From assembly GCA_947624965.1 (NCBI GenBank), contig CANQMN010000009.1:19887-83886 (forward strand): 64,000 nucleotides of DNA, given 5' to 3'. The stretch's first letter is position 1; every line of letters begins with the position of its first letter. This stretch comes from an uncultured Clostridia bacterium. Its GTDB lineage: Bacteria; Bacillota; Clostridia; Christensenellales; Borkfalkiaceae. Positions 42,188 to 50,785 of this stretch are shown piece after piece. Under the pieces are notes generated by a model, which worked only from the letters and a program-made list of their open reading frames with translations, made no database searches and was not told the DNA's origin. A program made the position numbers and the translations under genes.

Positions 42188-43285
42188 ATGAAATTCGTTT
42201 GCGACGGGTTGACCCTCTCCGAAGCGGTCATGAAGGTAAGCAAGGCATGCGCTGTCCGTACGATGGCGCCCGTAATGGAATGCATCAAAATAGGCGCCGA
42301 ACGCGACGGGGTGACCCTCCTCGCGACGGACGGCGAACTCTCCATCCGCAAACAAATCAAGGCGGAAATTTTTGAAGAGGGGGAGATCTGCGTTCCCGGG
42401 AAGCTGTTCGCCGATTTCATCGGAAAACTCACCGAAGAAGAAATTTCCATCTCCACGGGGGAGAAGGGAATGGAGATAAAGTATCGGGATTCCGCGTCCT
42501 ATATGCAGACGATCTCCGCGGACGAATTCCCGCAGATCAACATGCAGGTCGGCGAGGACAGCTTCGTCATGAAACAGGGCGCGCTCAAAAAAATTATCGC
42601 TGAGACGACGTTCTGTTGTGCGCAGGACGATTCCCGTCCCGTCTTGAAGGGATGCCTTCTCGAATTGAAGGACAAGCTCCAAATCACCGCGCTGGACGGC
42701 TACCGTCTCGCTCTCTCCGAGGCGGAGATCCTCTCCAAGAGCGGCGAAAATTCCATCATCTGCCCCGCGCGGACGCTGACGGAGATTGCGAGAATGCTTC
42801 CCGGCGAGGAGGAAGAGATCACGCTCTACACGCAGGGCGGCATGCTCCTCGTGAGCTATGAGGGGACGGTCGTCGTCTCCCGCCTCTACCAGGGAGATTT
42901 CGTGAAGAAGGAGAACGTCATCCCCTCCCGCTTCGCGACGACGGTCTCCCTTTCCAAGGAAGAACTCATCGCGAGCGTGGAGCGTGCGGCGATCCTCATC
43001 CGCGGGGACAAAAACAACCTCGTAACGCTCGAAATCGGCGGCGGGACGGTGCGCATCTCCTCCGCTTCCGAGATAGGAACGGTCGCGGAGACCATCTCCG
43101 CGGAGACGGACGGCGTGGATCTTTCGATCTCCATGAACGCGAAATATCTGCTCGATTCCCTCCGCGCGCTCACCGAGGAGGAGGTAACCATCTCCTTCAA
43201 CGGCGCGATCTCCCCCTTTATTCTGCAAAATAAATGCCAAAAAGAGAGTTTATATCTCATTTTGCCCGTCAGAAACAACGCATAA
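42188..43285 (+). CDS. dnaN: DNA polymerase III sliding clamp (beta subunit)
   Basis: The 365-residue beta clamp has the usual three repeated domains. Recognisable parts are LTLSEAVMKVSKACAVR, CIKIGAERDGVTLLATDGEL, the RPVLKGCLLEL and ALDGYRLALSEA core of domain 2, and the C-terminal SLYLILPVRNNA, where family members end in PVR. ATG 42188 follows CAAGGAGA. The gene starts the rightward origin-proximal run and has its own promoter. Confidence 0.95.
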   Translation: MKFVCDGLTLSEAVMKVSKACAVRTMAPVMECIKIGAERDGVTLLATDGELSIRKQIKAEIFEEGEICVPGKLFADFIGKLTEEEISISTGEKGMEIKYRDSASYMQTISADEFPQINMQVGEDSFVMKQGALKKIIAETTFCCAQDDSRPVLKGCLLELKDKLQITALDGYRLALSEAEILSKSGENSIICPARTLTEIARMLPGEEEEITLYTQGGMLLVSYEGTVVVSRLYQGDFVKKENVIPSRFATTVSLSKEELIASVERAAILIRGDKNNLVTLEIGGGTVRISSASEIGTVAETISAETDGVDLSISMNAKYLLDSLRALTEEEVTISFNGAISPFILQNKCQKESLYLILPVRNNA

Positions 43286-43354
43286 TCGCTTGACGGCACA
43301 ACGAAAAATCCAGTATAATTGAACGTGCGTAAAAAACGCAGACAGGAGTAAAAC

Positions 43355-43489
43355 ATGAAAAGAACGTATCAGCCCAAGAAGAGACAGGCGAGCAAAGTAC
43401 ACGGGTTTCGGAAGAGAATGGCGTCGCAGGGCGGAAGAAAGACACTGAAAAGAAGAAGAAACAAGGGAAGAAAGCACATCTCCGCATAA
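43355..43489 (+). CDS. rpmH: 50S ribosomal protein L34
   Basis: A 44-residue protein ([20 protein letters not shown], then [15 protein letters not shown] and an end KGRKHISA) that is the classic bL34. ATG 43355 follows ACAGGAG. It is followed by rnpA after 6 bases, the conserved rpmH-rnpA order. Confidence 0.98.
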   Translation: MKRTYQPKKRQASKVHGFRKRMASQGGRKTLKRRRNKGRKHISA

Positions 43490-43495
43490 CGTTCC

Positions 43496-43849
43496 GTGGA
43501 ATACAGGCGGCTGAAAAACAAAAAACGGTTTTCCGCGATTCTCAAAAACGGAAAGCGCGCGTATTCGGAGACGCTCACCCTCGTCTATCTCCCCGCAAAA
43601 GAGACGGCGATGGCGGTCTGCGTGGGGAAAAAGTACGGGAAGAGCGTGCAGAGAAACCGCATCAAGCGGCTGCTCCGCGAAGCGTTCCGCCCCTTTGCGG
43701 CGGAAATGAAGCCGTGCGAAGTCCTGCTCATCCCGAGGGTCGCGGACGCGTATTCGTTCGCCCGCTTTTTTCGGGACGTGGGAAAACTTCTCGGCAGGGA
43801 AAAACTGATTGAAAGTCAACCTCGCAACAATCTTCGCGCAGAACCGTAA
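43496..43849 (+). CDS. rnpA: Ribonuclease P protein component
   Basis: RnpA binds the RNase P RNA and helps it mature tRNA 5' ends. It has 117 residues: YRRLKNKKRFSAILKNGKRA, then the signature KSVQRNRIKRLLREAFR. The start is GTG 43496, with little ribosome-site sequence, right after rpmH. It overlaps yidD by 41 bases. Confidence 0.93.
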   Translation: MEYRRLKNKKRFSAILKNGKRAYSETLTLVYLPAKETAMAVCVGKKYGKSVQRNRIKRLLREAFRPFAAEMKPCEVLLIPRVADAYSFARFFRDVGKLLGREKLIESQPRNNLRAEP

Positions 43850-44111
43850 GATTCTGCGCCGTTCGGTTTTCAAGCCGTATCTGAAAGCGCTCTGCATACG
43901 GCTCATCGTCTTTTATCAGAAATATTTTTCCCGCCACACCTGCCTGTACGAGCCGACGTGCTCGGAATATACCAAGCGGTGCATCAACAACTACGGCGTC
44001 GTGGCGGGGATCTTGCTCGGCGCGTGGCGCATTTTGCGGTGCAATCCCTTCTCCAAGGGCGGCATCGATCCCGCGCCCGAAGTGTTCTGGAAACGCAAAT
44101 GGCTCATATGA
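43809..44111 (+). CDS. yidD: Membrane protein insertion efficiency factor
   Basis: A 100-residue YidD. The family core LCIRLIVFYQKYFSRHTCLY and PTCSEYTKRCINNYG is followed by AWRILRCNPFSKGGIDPAPE. It is thought to assist YidC at the inner face of the membrane. The start appears to be TTG 43809 inside the end of rnpA; a later start is possible, since the core begins near residue 25. Confidence 0.92.
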   Translation: MKVNLATIFAQNRKILRRSVFKPYLKALCIRLIVFYQKYFSRHTCLYEPTCSEYTKRCINNYGVVAGILLGAWRILRCNPFSKGGIDPAPEVFWKRKWLI

Positions 44112-44121
44112 GGGAGCTTCT

Positions 44122-45651
44122 ATGACATCTCTTTTAAGTACGGTCGGTTTTTATCTGCTCGATACGGGGTACGAGATCGGGCTGGACTGGCTGGGACAAA
44201 TCGTAAAGGCGATCGTGGAAGGCGTCGGCATCATCGGCGTCGGCATCATCGTATTTACCCTCGTGTTGAAGGCGATCACGCTCCCCTTCGATATCTATCA
44301 GCGCGTAAAGATGCGCAAGCAGACGCTCATCATGCGCGAAATGCAGCCCGAGCTCGAAAAATTGCAAAAGCAGTATGCGAACGATAAGCAGGCGTACCAG
44401 CAAAAGATGATGGAGCTGTACAAGAAGAACGGGTACAGTATGCTCGGCGCCTGCCTTCCCATGATCATCTCCCTCGTCATCCTCATCGTCTCCTTCGCGG
44501 CGTTCCGTTCCTATTCCAATTACGCGAACCTCGCCATCTACGAGCAGATGTCCGTGGAATACAACGCCGCCATCCTCGTAAACAGCGCGGACGGCGTGGA
44601 TTACACCCTGCAAAAGACGGAGGACGGGAAAGATTTTGCGGTCTCGGGCGGACAGTACACGCTGTGTTGGACGGAGGACGGCGAGCAAAAGACGATGCCC
44701 CTCACGTGGCAGACGGGCGGGACCCTTCCCGTGGAAGGGAACGGCGCCGTCTATACCATGATAGAGAACAGCAGCGGAGAGTTGAGTTTGCGCGTCCGCG
44801 AGGACGGCAAATACCTCTATTACGAATACAACCTCAAACCCTCCAAAGTGTTGCGGGAATACAAGCTCGATCTCGACGTTCTCGCGCCCGAGGGCTCCGA
44901 GACCCGCAAAGCGATCGAAGACCTGCAAAGAACTTCCATAGAGAACAACAACCAAGAGGACGAGGACACGTTCGAGGACGATCTGTACACCTTCGAGGAC
45001 GCTTGCAAGCGGTACGTCTCGCTCATCGGGGCGAACGCGGCGGCGGAATATTACAGGGCGCACTCCCCGAGCTTCCTCTGGGTGAACAACGTGTGGTCCC
45101 CCGACGTCTCCTATAACCACCCCATCCAGAGCTATTCCGACTTCCAGCGGAGCCTCGACGTCGAGGTGGACATGCCGGACGGGACGGAGAAAAATCTCTC
45201 CACCGTGCTTACGAAGGACAATTACAACGACCTCACGCGCGCGCTCGAAGACGAGAAATCGGAGCCGAACGGCTACTTTATCCTCATCATTCTCTCCATC
45301 GGGCTCATGGTCCTGTCCCAATTCCTTTCGATGCGCAGTTCCAAGGAGAGCAGCAAGTATCAATCGGTAGACGGACAGGGATTAAAGACGCAGAAGATCA
45401 TGCTCGTCATCATGCCCATCATGTACGCCATATTCGCGTTTTTGTACAGCGCGGCGTTCTCCGTGTACATGTGCATGAGCAGTATCATCGCCATTCTCGT
45501 TACCGTACTTTCCAATTTGATCCTCGGCAAGATCTTCAAGAAGAAGGAAGAGGAAATGATCAAAGAAAAGTACACCCGCGTCGTCCCGTGGAAGAAACAG
45601 GAAGAGGACAAGAAGGGCAAGAAGTCCAAAAAAGAGAAAAAGAATAAATAA
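44122..45651 (+). CDS. yidC: YidC/Oxa1 membrane insertase with large extracytoplasmic insertion
   Basis: The insertase core is present: first core helix IIGVGIIVFTLVLKAITLPF, the cytosolic coiled-coil loop (YQRVKMRKQTLIMREMQPEL), helix CLPMIISLVILIVSFAAF and three C-terminal helices (FILIILSIGLMVLSQFL; IMLVIMPIMYAIFAFLYSAA; IIAILVTVLSNLILG). At 509 residues it is about twice a Gram-positive YidC. The excess, about residues 130-375, sits between the second and third core helices, outside the cell. The conserved Arg of the groove appears as Lys (VLKAITLP). A Lys-rich tail ends it. ATG follows GAGGGAGC. Confidence 0.92.
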   Translation: MTSLLSTVGFYLLDTGYEIGLDWLGQIVKAIVEGVGIIGVGIIVFTLVLKAITLPFDIYQRVKMRKQTLIMREMQPELEKLQKQYANDKQAYQQKMMELYKKNGYSMLGACLPMIISLVILIVSFAAFRSYSNYANLAIYEQMSVEYNAAILVNSADGVDYTLQKTEDGKDFAVSGGQYTLCWTEDGEQKTMPLTWQTGGTLPVEGNGAVYTMIENSSGELSLRVREDGKYLYYEYNLKPSKVLREYKLDLDVLAPEGSETRKAIEDLQRTSIENNNQEDEDTFEDDLYTFEDACKRYVSLIGANAAAEYYRAHSPSFLWVNNVWSPDVSYNHPIQSYSDFQRSLDVEVDMPDGTEKNLSTVLTKDNYNDLTRALEDEKSEPNGYFILIILSIGLMVLSQFLSMRSSKESSKYQSVDGQGLKTQKIMLVIMPIMYAIFAFLYSAAFSVYMCMSSIIAILVTVLSNLILGKIFKKKEEEMIKEKYTRVVPWKKQEEDKKGKKSKKEKKNK

Positions 45652-45674
45652 CGTGATATAGAGAGGGTTTTGCA

Positions 45675-46580
45675 ATGGAAAAGCAAATTTTCACCGCAAA
45701 GACGGTGGACGAAGCGATCGAGGAAGGGCTCGCGGCGCTCGGCGCGGCGCGCGAGGACGTAGAGGTAGAGATCCTCGACGAAGGAAAGAAGAAACACGGA
45801 CTGTTCGGAAAGGAAGTTCCCGCACAGGTCGCCCTCACCGTGAAGGAAAAGCTCACGGACGGTCAGCGCGCCGTGCGTTTTTTGGAGGGGCTGTTCCCCC
45901 TTCTCGGCACAGAGGCGGCGCCCGCGCTCACCGAAGAGGACGAGCGGATCGTGATAGAGCTCTCCGCGGAGAGCGGGAAGGGCGTCATCGGCAGGCGCGG
46001 CGAGGTGATCGACGCCATCCAGACGCTTGCGGGCGCGGTCGCGAACACGGGCAGAAGGGACTATAAGCGCGTCGTCGTGGACTGCAAAAACTACCGCGAG
46101 GAGCGGGAAGAGACGCTCCGCCGCGTCGCCGAAAAGCTCGCGCAAAAGGCGGTGCGGCTCGGGAAGCGTGTCCGCTTGGAGCCCATGAACCCCTACGAAC
46201 GCAGGATCATCCACTCCGCGCTGGCGGATAGAGAGGATGTAACGACGCGCAGCGAGGGCAAGGAACCCTCCCGCTTCGTCGTCATCATTCCCAAAAACCT
46301 CAAACCCGTCCGCAAAGACGACCGCGACAAGCGGTATGGCGACAGGAACCGCGGGAAGCGGTACGGCGACAAGAAGTTTGACCGCAACAAGCCCTACCCC
46401 AAGCGCGAGCTCCCCAAGGAGGGCACGCCGCAATCCTCGGGCACGAGCCTGCACCGCGAGAGCACGGGCGGCTACAAGAAGGGCGGCTTTTCCGGATTCT
46501 TCGGGACGTACCTCGGGAACTCCCGCGAGAACGAACAGCCGAACGAGACCCCCTCGACGGACGAAACGACGGAAGAATGA
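45675..46580 (+). CDS. jag: RNA-binding protein Jag/KhpB
   Basis: KhpB binds RNA and affects cell elongation. The 301 residues have the Jag N-domain (QIFTAKTVDEAIEEGLAALG, with KKKHGLFGKE), a KH domain (GKGVIGRRGEVIDAIQTLAG, then GAV) and an R3H domain (MNPYERRIIHSALA). A basic Gly/Arg/Lys-rich, low-complexity tail from about residue 215 is longer than usual and may bind RNA too. It is 23 bp after yidC. Confidence 0.94.
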   Translation: MEKQIFTAKTVDEAIEEGLAALGAAREDVEVEILDEGKKKHGLFGKEVPAQVALTVKEKLTDGQRAVRFLEGLFPLLGTEAAPALTEEDERIVIELSAESGKGVIGRRGEVIDAIQTLAGAVANTGRRDYKRVVVDCKNYREEREETLRRVAEKLAQKAVRLGKRVRLEPMNPYERRIIHSALADREDVTTRSEGKEPSRFVVIIPKNLKPVRKDDRDKRYGDRNRGKRYGDKKFDRNKPYPKRELPKEGTPQSSGTSLHRESTGGYKKGGFSGFFGTYLGNSRENEQPNETPSTDETTEE

Positions 46581-46587
46581 TAAGACG

Positions 46588-46615
46588 CCACCCGCACAGC
46601 GGGTGGTATTTTTTT
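46588..46615 (+). terminator. Terminator of the dnaN-jag run
   Basis: CCACCCGC pairs with GCGGGTGG around ACA and is followed by TAT7. The same stem recurs as the terminator at 63136-63154. Confidence 0.9.
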
Positions 46616-46674
46616 AGGCTCGTCCCGTGCGGGACGTTCACTGCTCCCTTTCCAAGACGGGCGCGGCGGCTTCA

Positions 46675-46702
46675 CCCTCCCCCTCGCATGCGAGGGGGAG
46701 GG
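46675..46702. repeat. C-rich perfect palindrome of the dispersed family
   Basis: CCCTCCCCCTCGCA and TGCGAGGGGGAGGG are adjacent 14-bp arms with no loop. Further G-rich repeats follow to about 46725. Confidence 0.88.
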
Positions 46703-46840
46703 GTAGGGGAGGGGGAGCCCCCTCTTTTCCGCGCGCGGCGCACGTTTTTCCCGAACAACAAAAAAATCGCACCCCATCCGTGCGATTTTCGTGAAAAGGA
46801 AGTGATTTCCCGTCCTGCCCGCGGCGAACGCGGGCGTCTT

Positions 46841-47068
46841 TCATTTGTTCATCCAGTCGGCGGCGCGCGCCTTCGTGTAGCCCGCGATCTTCTCTACCTT
46901 ATAGGGAGATTCCGTGCCGCCGTAGGTATAGAGGAAGAAGTCTCCCTCCGGCGTGCGGTACATCGTCATCTCGTATCCCGCGGGGTCGCCGTAGACGCCG
47001 TGCGTCTTTTTTTCGACGATCGTCGCGGTCTCCGTGTCGAAAACCTTCTTCTTTGTCGTCTTTACCAT
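46841..47068 (-). CDS. Small hypothetical protein
   Basis: Not recognised. The 75 residues (MVKTTKKKVFDTETATIVEK, then YEMTMYRTPEGDFFLYTYGG) are soluble, with a central beta-rich part and Lys-rich start. It looks like a compact small domain of the kind seen near other Clostridia regulatory genes. ATG 47068 follows AAAGGAGAAAG, a strong ribosome site that supports expression. Confidence 0.7.
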   Translation of the reverse strand: MVKTTKKKVFDTETATIVEKKTHGVYGDPAGYEMTMYRTPEGDFFLYTYGGTESPYKVEKIAGYTKARAADWMNK

Positions 47069-47191
47069 ATTCTTTCTCCTTTTCTTTTTGTGCCTTTATT
47101 GTAATCCTTTTGCGGGCAATTCGTCAACAAAAGGAACAATTTTTTCAAAATGCCGAATAAAGCTAAAAATTAACAAAAAAATGAACGAAAT

Positions 47192-47749
47192 TCACTTTTC
47201 CGAGGCGCGCCGCAGGGGCGCATCCTGCCGACAGGAGAGCGCGGTGAGCGCGCCCGCCACGACTTCCGCCATCGACCAAACCATGTTCAGGCGGGTGAGA
47301 TTGAGCACGGAATAGGAAAACGCGGTCTTTTTCGCGACGATGCCGAGTACGGAGACGTCCCCGATGCGCCCGAGCCGCTTGTTTGCGCCCGAACCGGGGC
47401 GCAGGGCGGCGTCCGTCGCCTTGATGAGCCCGACGTCGGTATCCTCCCCCACCGCGGCGTCCACCGCGACGATCTTGCTGTCCGGGTGCGTCTTGCGGAG
47501 GAACTCCCCCACGTATTTCACTTCCCGCGCCGTAACGGGATTTTTCAGTGTGCCATAGACATAGCCGCGGAAATCCGACCTCTTCCGCAGGAGCGTGCCC
47601 GTGAGCGGTCCGAGGCTGTCCCCCACGGCGAGATCGCTCCCGATGCAGAGAACGACGGGCGGCGTCTTTGTTTCGCCGAGGAAGCGGTTGAGCGCCATAA
47701 AGAGTCCCGTCTCCGCCAACGCGTTGTAATAATGAAAAGAAAAGTCCAT
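47192..47749 (-). CDS. yyaC: Spore protease YyaC family protein
   Basis: A 185-residue DUF1256 protein. VVLCIGSDLAVGDSLGPLTG, GYVYGTLKNPVTA, SKIVAVDAAVGEDTDVGLIK, and GIVAKKTAFSYSVLNLTRLN are typical. YyaC resembles germination protease (GPR) and is linked to spore formation. ATG 47749 follows GGAGGATCG. It is divergent from cvpA. Confidence 0.9.
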   Translation of the reverse strand: MDFSFHYYNALAETGLFMALNRFLGETKTPPVVLCIGSDLAVGDSLGPLTGTLLRKRSDFRGYVYGTLKNPVTAREVKYVGEFLRKTHPDSKIVAVDAAVGEDTDVGLIKATDAALRPGSGANKRLGRIGDVSVLGIVAKKTAFSYSVLNLTRLNMVWSMAEVVAGALTALSCRQDAPLRRASEK

Positions 47750-47818
47750 ATGCGATCCTCCGAACGGGCGTATTGTTGCCGTTTAACGGAAAAATTATAA
47801 CAAACGCCCGAATTTCGG

Positions 47819-47847
47819 TTGAGTTTCGCCGCCGACGGTGATATAAT
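47819..47847 (+). promoter_or_regulatory. Promoter placed for a leaderless cvpA transcript
   Basis: TTGAGT (47819-47824) and TATAAT (47842-47847) are 17 bp apart. Six bases (AGCGGT) separate TATAAT from the ATG at 47854. Confidence 0.75.
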
Positions 47848-47853
47848 AGCGGT

Positions 47854-48408
47854 ATGGAAACTCTCGGTCTTTTGGCTGCGGGCGCGTGGTCGCTCGACGT
47901 TGCGTTTTTCGCAATTTTGCTGCTGGGAGCGGTGTTCGGCATCTGGCTCGGCTTTATCCGCGGGCTCTGTAAGGTCGCGGGCACGCTCTTCTCCGTCGGT
48001 GTTGCAATCACCTGCTGCGTCGCGTTTTCCAACTCGCTGGAAAGCTCGTTCGGGCTCACGACCCTCCTCGCAGAATCTGTTAATAGCTTAACAATCGCCT
48101 CGTGGATCTCCGTTGCGGTCAGCTTTGTCGCCTTGATCGTCATCGTGCGGTTGGGCGCATGGGTCTTGGGGCTCTTGGGCAAGTCCATCGTCAAAAAGAT
48201 CTCGTGGATGCAAAAGTTGGACCGCTTTCTCGGCGCATTGCTCGGGCTGTGCGAAGCGCTCCTCCTCATCTTCTTGCTCCTCATCATTTGCCGCTGGCTG
48301 CCCGTCCCCTCCCTGCACGAGTTCATCGGTTCGAGCTCGGTGGTCGGAGGCATTTTCCGAAGCGAGTGGTTCCAAGAGATCGTATCGTTCATGCCCTTTG
48401 TATCTTGA
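47854..48408 (+). CDS. CvpA-family membrane protein
   Basis: A 184-residue protein with four membrane helices, as in CvpA (colicin V production/stress-linked). FAILLLGAVFGIWLGFIRGL in the first helix and KLDRFLGALLGLCEALLLI in the third are the family signature. ATG 47854 has no Shine-Dalgarno, and the -10 is 6 bases upstream, so the mRNA is probably leaderless. The terminator follows 4 bp after the stop. Confidence 0.88.
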   Translation: METLGLLAAGAWSLDVAFFAILLLGAVFGIWLGFIRGLCKVAGTLFSVGVAITCCVAFSNSLESSFGLTTLLAESVNSLTIASWISVAVSFVALIVIVRLGAWVLGLLGKSIVKKISWMQKLDRFLGALLGLCEALLLIFLLLIICRWLPVPSLHEFIGSSSVVGGIFRSEWFQEIVSFMPFVS

Positions 48409-48411
48409 ATA

Positions 48412-48445
48412 AAACGGGGAGCGGAAAACCGCTCCCCGTTTTTAT
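48412..48445 (+). terminator. Terminator of cvpA
   Basis: AAACGGGGAGCGG and CCGCTCCCCGTTT pair around AAAA, followed by T-rich DNA. Confidence 0.9.
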
Positions 48446-48474
48446 TTGCGCAGGGCATAATTTTTCGCACTGAA

Positions 48475-48490
48475 TGTTTCACGTGAAACA
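48475..48490. promoter_or_regulatory. parS: parS site 1 (ParB/Spo0J binding)
   Basis: TGTTTCACGTGAAACA, a perfect match to the known 16-bp parS palindrome. parA and parB lie 2.3-4 kb to the right. Confidence 0.95.
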
Positions 48491-48518
48491 TTCATTTTCG
48501 GAAAATTTTTCGGAAGAG

Positions 48519-48534
48519 TGTTTCACATGAAACA
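48519..48534. promoter_or_regulatory. parS: parS site 2, one base from consensus
   Basis: TGTTTCACATGAAACA differs from the consensus at one position of the inner CG step. It is 44 bp from site 1, about four helical turns. The gap 48446-48712 holds these sites and the ftsH promoter. Confidence 0.9.
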
Positions 48535-48622
48535 TTTTCGGATAACGCAGGCTGAAAAACCCGTAATTTGCGTGAAAAAAGTGATAATTATGAAAAATCG
48601 GTAAGATTTTCCGTTCAGGGGC

Positions 48623-48651
48623 TTGATTAAAAGCAAAAGTTGTGATACAAT
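48623..48651 (+). promoter_or_regulatory. Sigma-A promoter of ftsH
   Basis: TTGATT (48623-48628) and TACAAT (48646-48651) are 17 bp apart. Confidence 0.75.
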
Positions 48652-48712
48652 AATCCACGGTTCGTCGCACAAACTGTAAGCGAATACATTTCATATAAAA
48701 AGGAGACGAAAT

Positions 48713-50779
48713 TTGAGCAAAACAACGAAAACGGTCATTATCGTTCTGCTCACGATCGCGCTCGGCGTTGTGGCATATTTCATAATATCCGCACAGATCC
48801 GAAACAGCAAAGAGCTTGATTGGGCGGAATTTAAGGCTCGCATCGAGGACGCTCGTGCCACGGACGTCGCGATGGATCAGATGGAACCGAACAAGGTCGG
48901 CGACTACTACAACAGCGAGCAGATCGTGCGGTTCCGCGTGGACGGCTTCGTCATCACGGGCTACACCGAGAGCAATCGCGAGTATTGGGCGAACAGCCCT
49001 TGGGGGCAAAACAGCTCCGCCCTCAAAGAAGTTACCGACGGGTGGGAAAGCCAAGCGGTCTTGCAGAGCGCGTCGGACCCCAATGCGGGCTCCGAGTGGG
49101 GCAACATCATCTATATCGCCATTCTCGTCGTCGGCGTTGTTGCGTTCTTCCTCATCTTGCGTGCCACGAGCGGCGGGGGCGGGAAGATCATGAGCTTCGG
49201 CAAGACAAAGGCAAAGGTGAGCACCAACCTCCGCGTGCGCTTCACAGATGTTGCGGGCGCAGAGGAAGAAAAGGAGGAGCTCGCCGAGATCGTCGAGTTC
49301 TTGAAGAGCCCCAAAAAGTTCTCCGACCTCGGCGCAAAGATCCCCAAGGGCGTCCTGCTTGTGGGGCCTCCCGGGACGGGTAAAACGCTGTTCGCGAAAG
49401 CCGTCGCGGGCGAAGCGGGCGTTCCCTTCTTCTCGGTGAGCGGCTCCGACTTCGTGGAGATGTACGTCGGCGTGGGCGCGTCCCGCGTGCGCGACCTCTT
49501 CGACCTCGCCAAGCGGAACCAGCCCTGCATCATCTTCATCGATGAGATCGATGCCGTCGGGCGGCAACGCGGCGCGGGGCTCGGCGGCGGGCACGACGAA
49601 CGCGAGCAGACCCTCAACCAAATTCTCGTCCAGATGGACGGGTTCGATTCCAACGAAGGCGTCATTGTGATGGCGGCGACCAACCGTGCGGACATCCTCG
49701 ACAACGCGCTTCTGCGTCCCGGGCGGTTCGACCGCCAGATCTACGTCAACCTTCCCGACGTCAAGGGCAGGGAGGCGATCCTCAAAGTGCACGCGCGCAA
49801 TAAGCCGCTCGCGCCCGACGTGAGCTTCAAGGTGATTGCCCGCATGACAAGCGGATTTTCGGGCGCAGACCTTGCGAACCTTCTCAACGAGGCGGCGATC
49901 TTGGCGGCGCGCGCGGGAAAGAAGACGATCGGCAACCTCGAACTGTACGAGGGCATCAACAAGGTCATCATGGGTCCGCAGAAGAAGAGCCGCGTCGTTA
50001 CCGAGGCGGACAAAAAGTGCACCGCCTATCACGAGGCGGGGCATGCGATCCTCGCCAAGCTCTGCGAGCACTGCGACAACGTGCACGAGGTGTCCATCAT
50101 CCCGCGCGGCATGGCCGCGGGGTACACGCTCACCCGTCCCGAGAGCGACGACAACGACTATACTGTTAATAAACTTAACGATTTCATCTGCATGGCGCTG
50201 GGCGGAAGAGTGGCGGAAGAGCTCGTTATCCACGACGTCTCCGCGGGCGCTTCCAACGACATCAAGCGCGTAACGCAGATGGCGCGCAAGATGGTTACCG
50301 AATGGGGCATGAGCGAGCGCGTGGGTCCCATCTCCTACGGCAGCGACGGACCCGTGTTCCTCGGGCGGGATTTCGAGTCCCACAACGCCTATTCGGAGGA
50401 GACGGCGGGCATCATCGACGAGGAAGTGAAGGCAATTATCGAGCGCGCGTACGCCCGTGCGCGGCGGCTTCTCTCCGAAAACCGTTCCATTCTCGACAAC
50501 ATGGCGCGCGTGCTCGTCGAGCGCGAGACCATCTATACCGCCGAGGTGGATATGCTGATGAAGGGCGCGGGGTACGCCGAAGTCCTCGCCTACATGGAGG
50601 AGCACGACAAGGACGTTCCCGACGCTCCCTTCGGCGAGAAGAAGGAAGCGGAGAAGGGGCTTCCCGCCCCCGAACAGAGCTACGCGCAGCCCGTGCCGAG
50701 CACGGAGAGCGAGACGCCTTCGGAGCCCGAAACGCCCGCGGAGCAGAAGCAAAACGACGAGCCGGACGGCAAGGAGTAA
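48713..50779 (+). CDS. ftsH: ATP-dependent zinc metalloprotease FtsH
   Basis: A membrane-anchored AAA+ protease of 688 residues. An N-terminal helix ([18 protein letters not shown]), an external loop to about 125, and a second helix ([18 protein letters not shown]) precede the AAA domain, with Walker A GPPGTGKT, Walker [13 protein letters not shown] and the [23 protein letters not shown]. The protease zinc motif is HEAGH. A Pro/Glu-rich tail ends it. The start is TTG 48713 after AAGGAGACGAAA. It is 6 bases upstream of parA. Confidence 0.96.
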   Translation: MSKTTKTVIIVLLTIALGVVAYFIISAQIRNSKELDWAEFKARIEDARATDVAMDQMEPNKVGDYYNSEQIVRFRVDGFVITGYTESNREYWANSPWGQNSSALKEVTDGWESQAVLQSASDPNAGSEWGNIIYIAILVVGVVAFFLILRATSGGGGKIMSFGKTKAKVSTNLRVRFTDVAGAEEEKEELAEIVEFLKSPKKFSDLGAKIPKGVLLVGPPGTGKTLFAKAVAGEAGVPFFSVSGSDFVEMYVGVGASRVRDLFDLAKRNQPCIIFIDEIDAVGRQRGAGLGGGHDEREQTLNQILVQMDGFDSNEGVIVMAATNRADILDNALLRPGRFDRQIYVNLPDVKGREAILKVHARNKPLAPDVSFKVIARMTSGFSGADLANLLNEAAILAARAGKKTIGNLELYEGINKVIMGPQKKSRVVTEADKKCTAYHEAGHAILAKLCEHCDNVHEVSIIPRGMAAGYTLTRPESDDNDYTVNKLNDFICMALGGRVAEELVIHDVSAGASNDIKRVTQMARKMVTEWGMSERVGPISYGSDGPVFLGRDFESHNAYSEETAGIIDEEVKAIIERAYARARRLLSENRSILDNMARVLVERETIYTAEVDMLMKGAGYAEVLAYMEEHDKDVPDAPFGEKKEAEKGLPAPEQSYAQPVPSTESETPSEPETPAEQKQNDEPDGKE

Positions 50780-50785
50780 GCGAAG

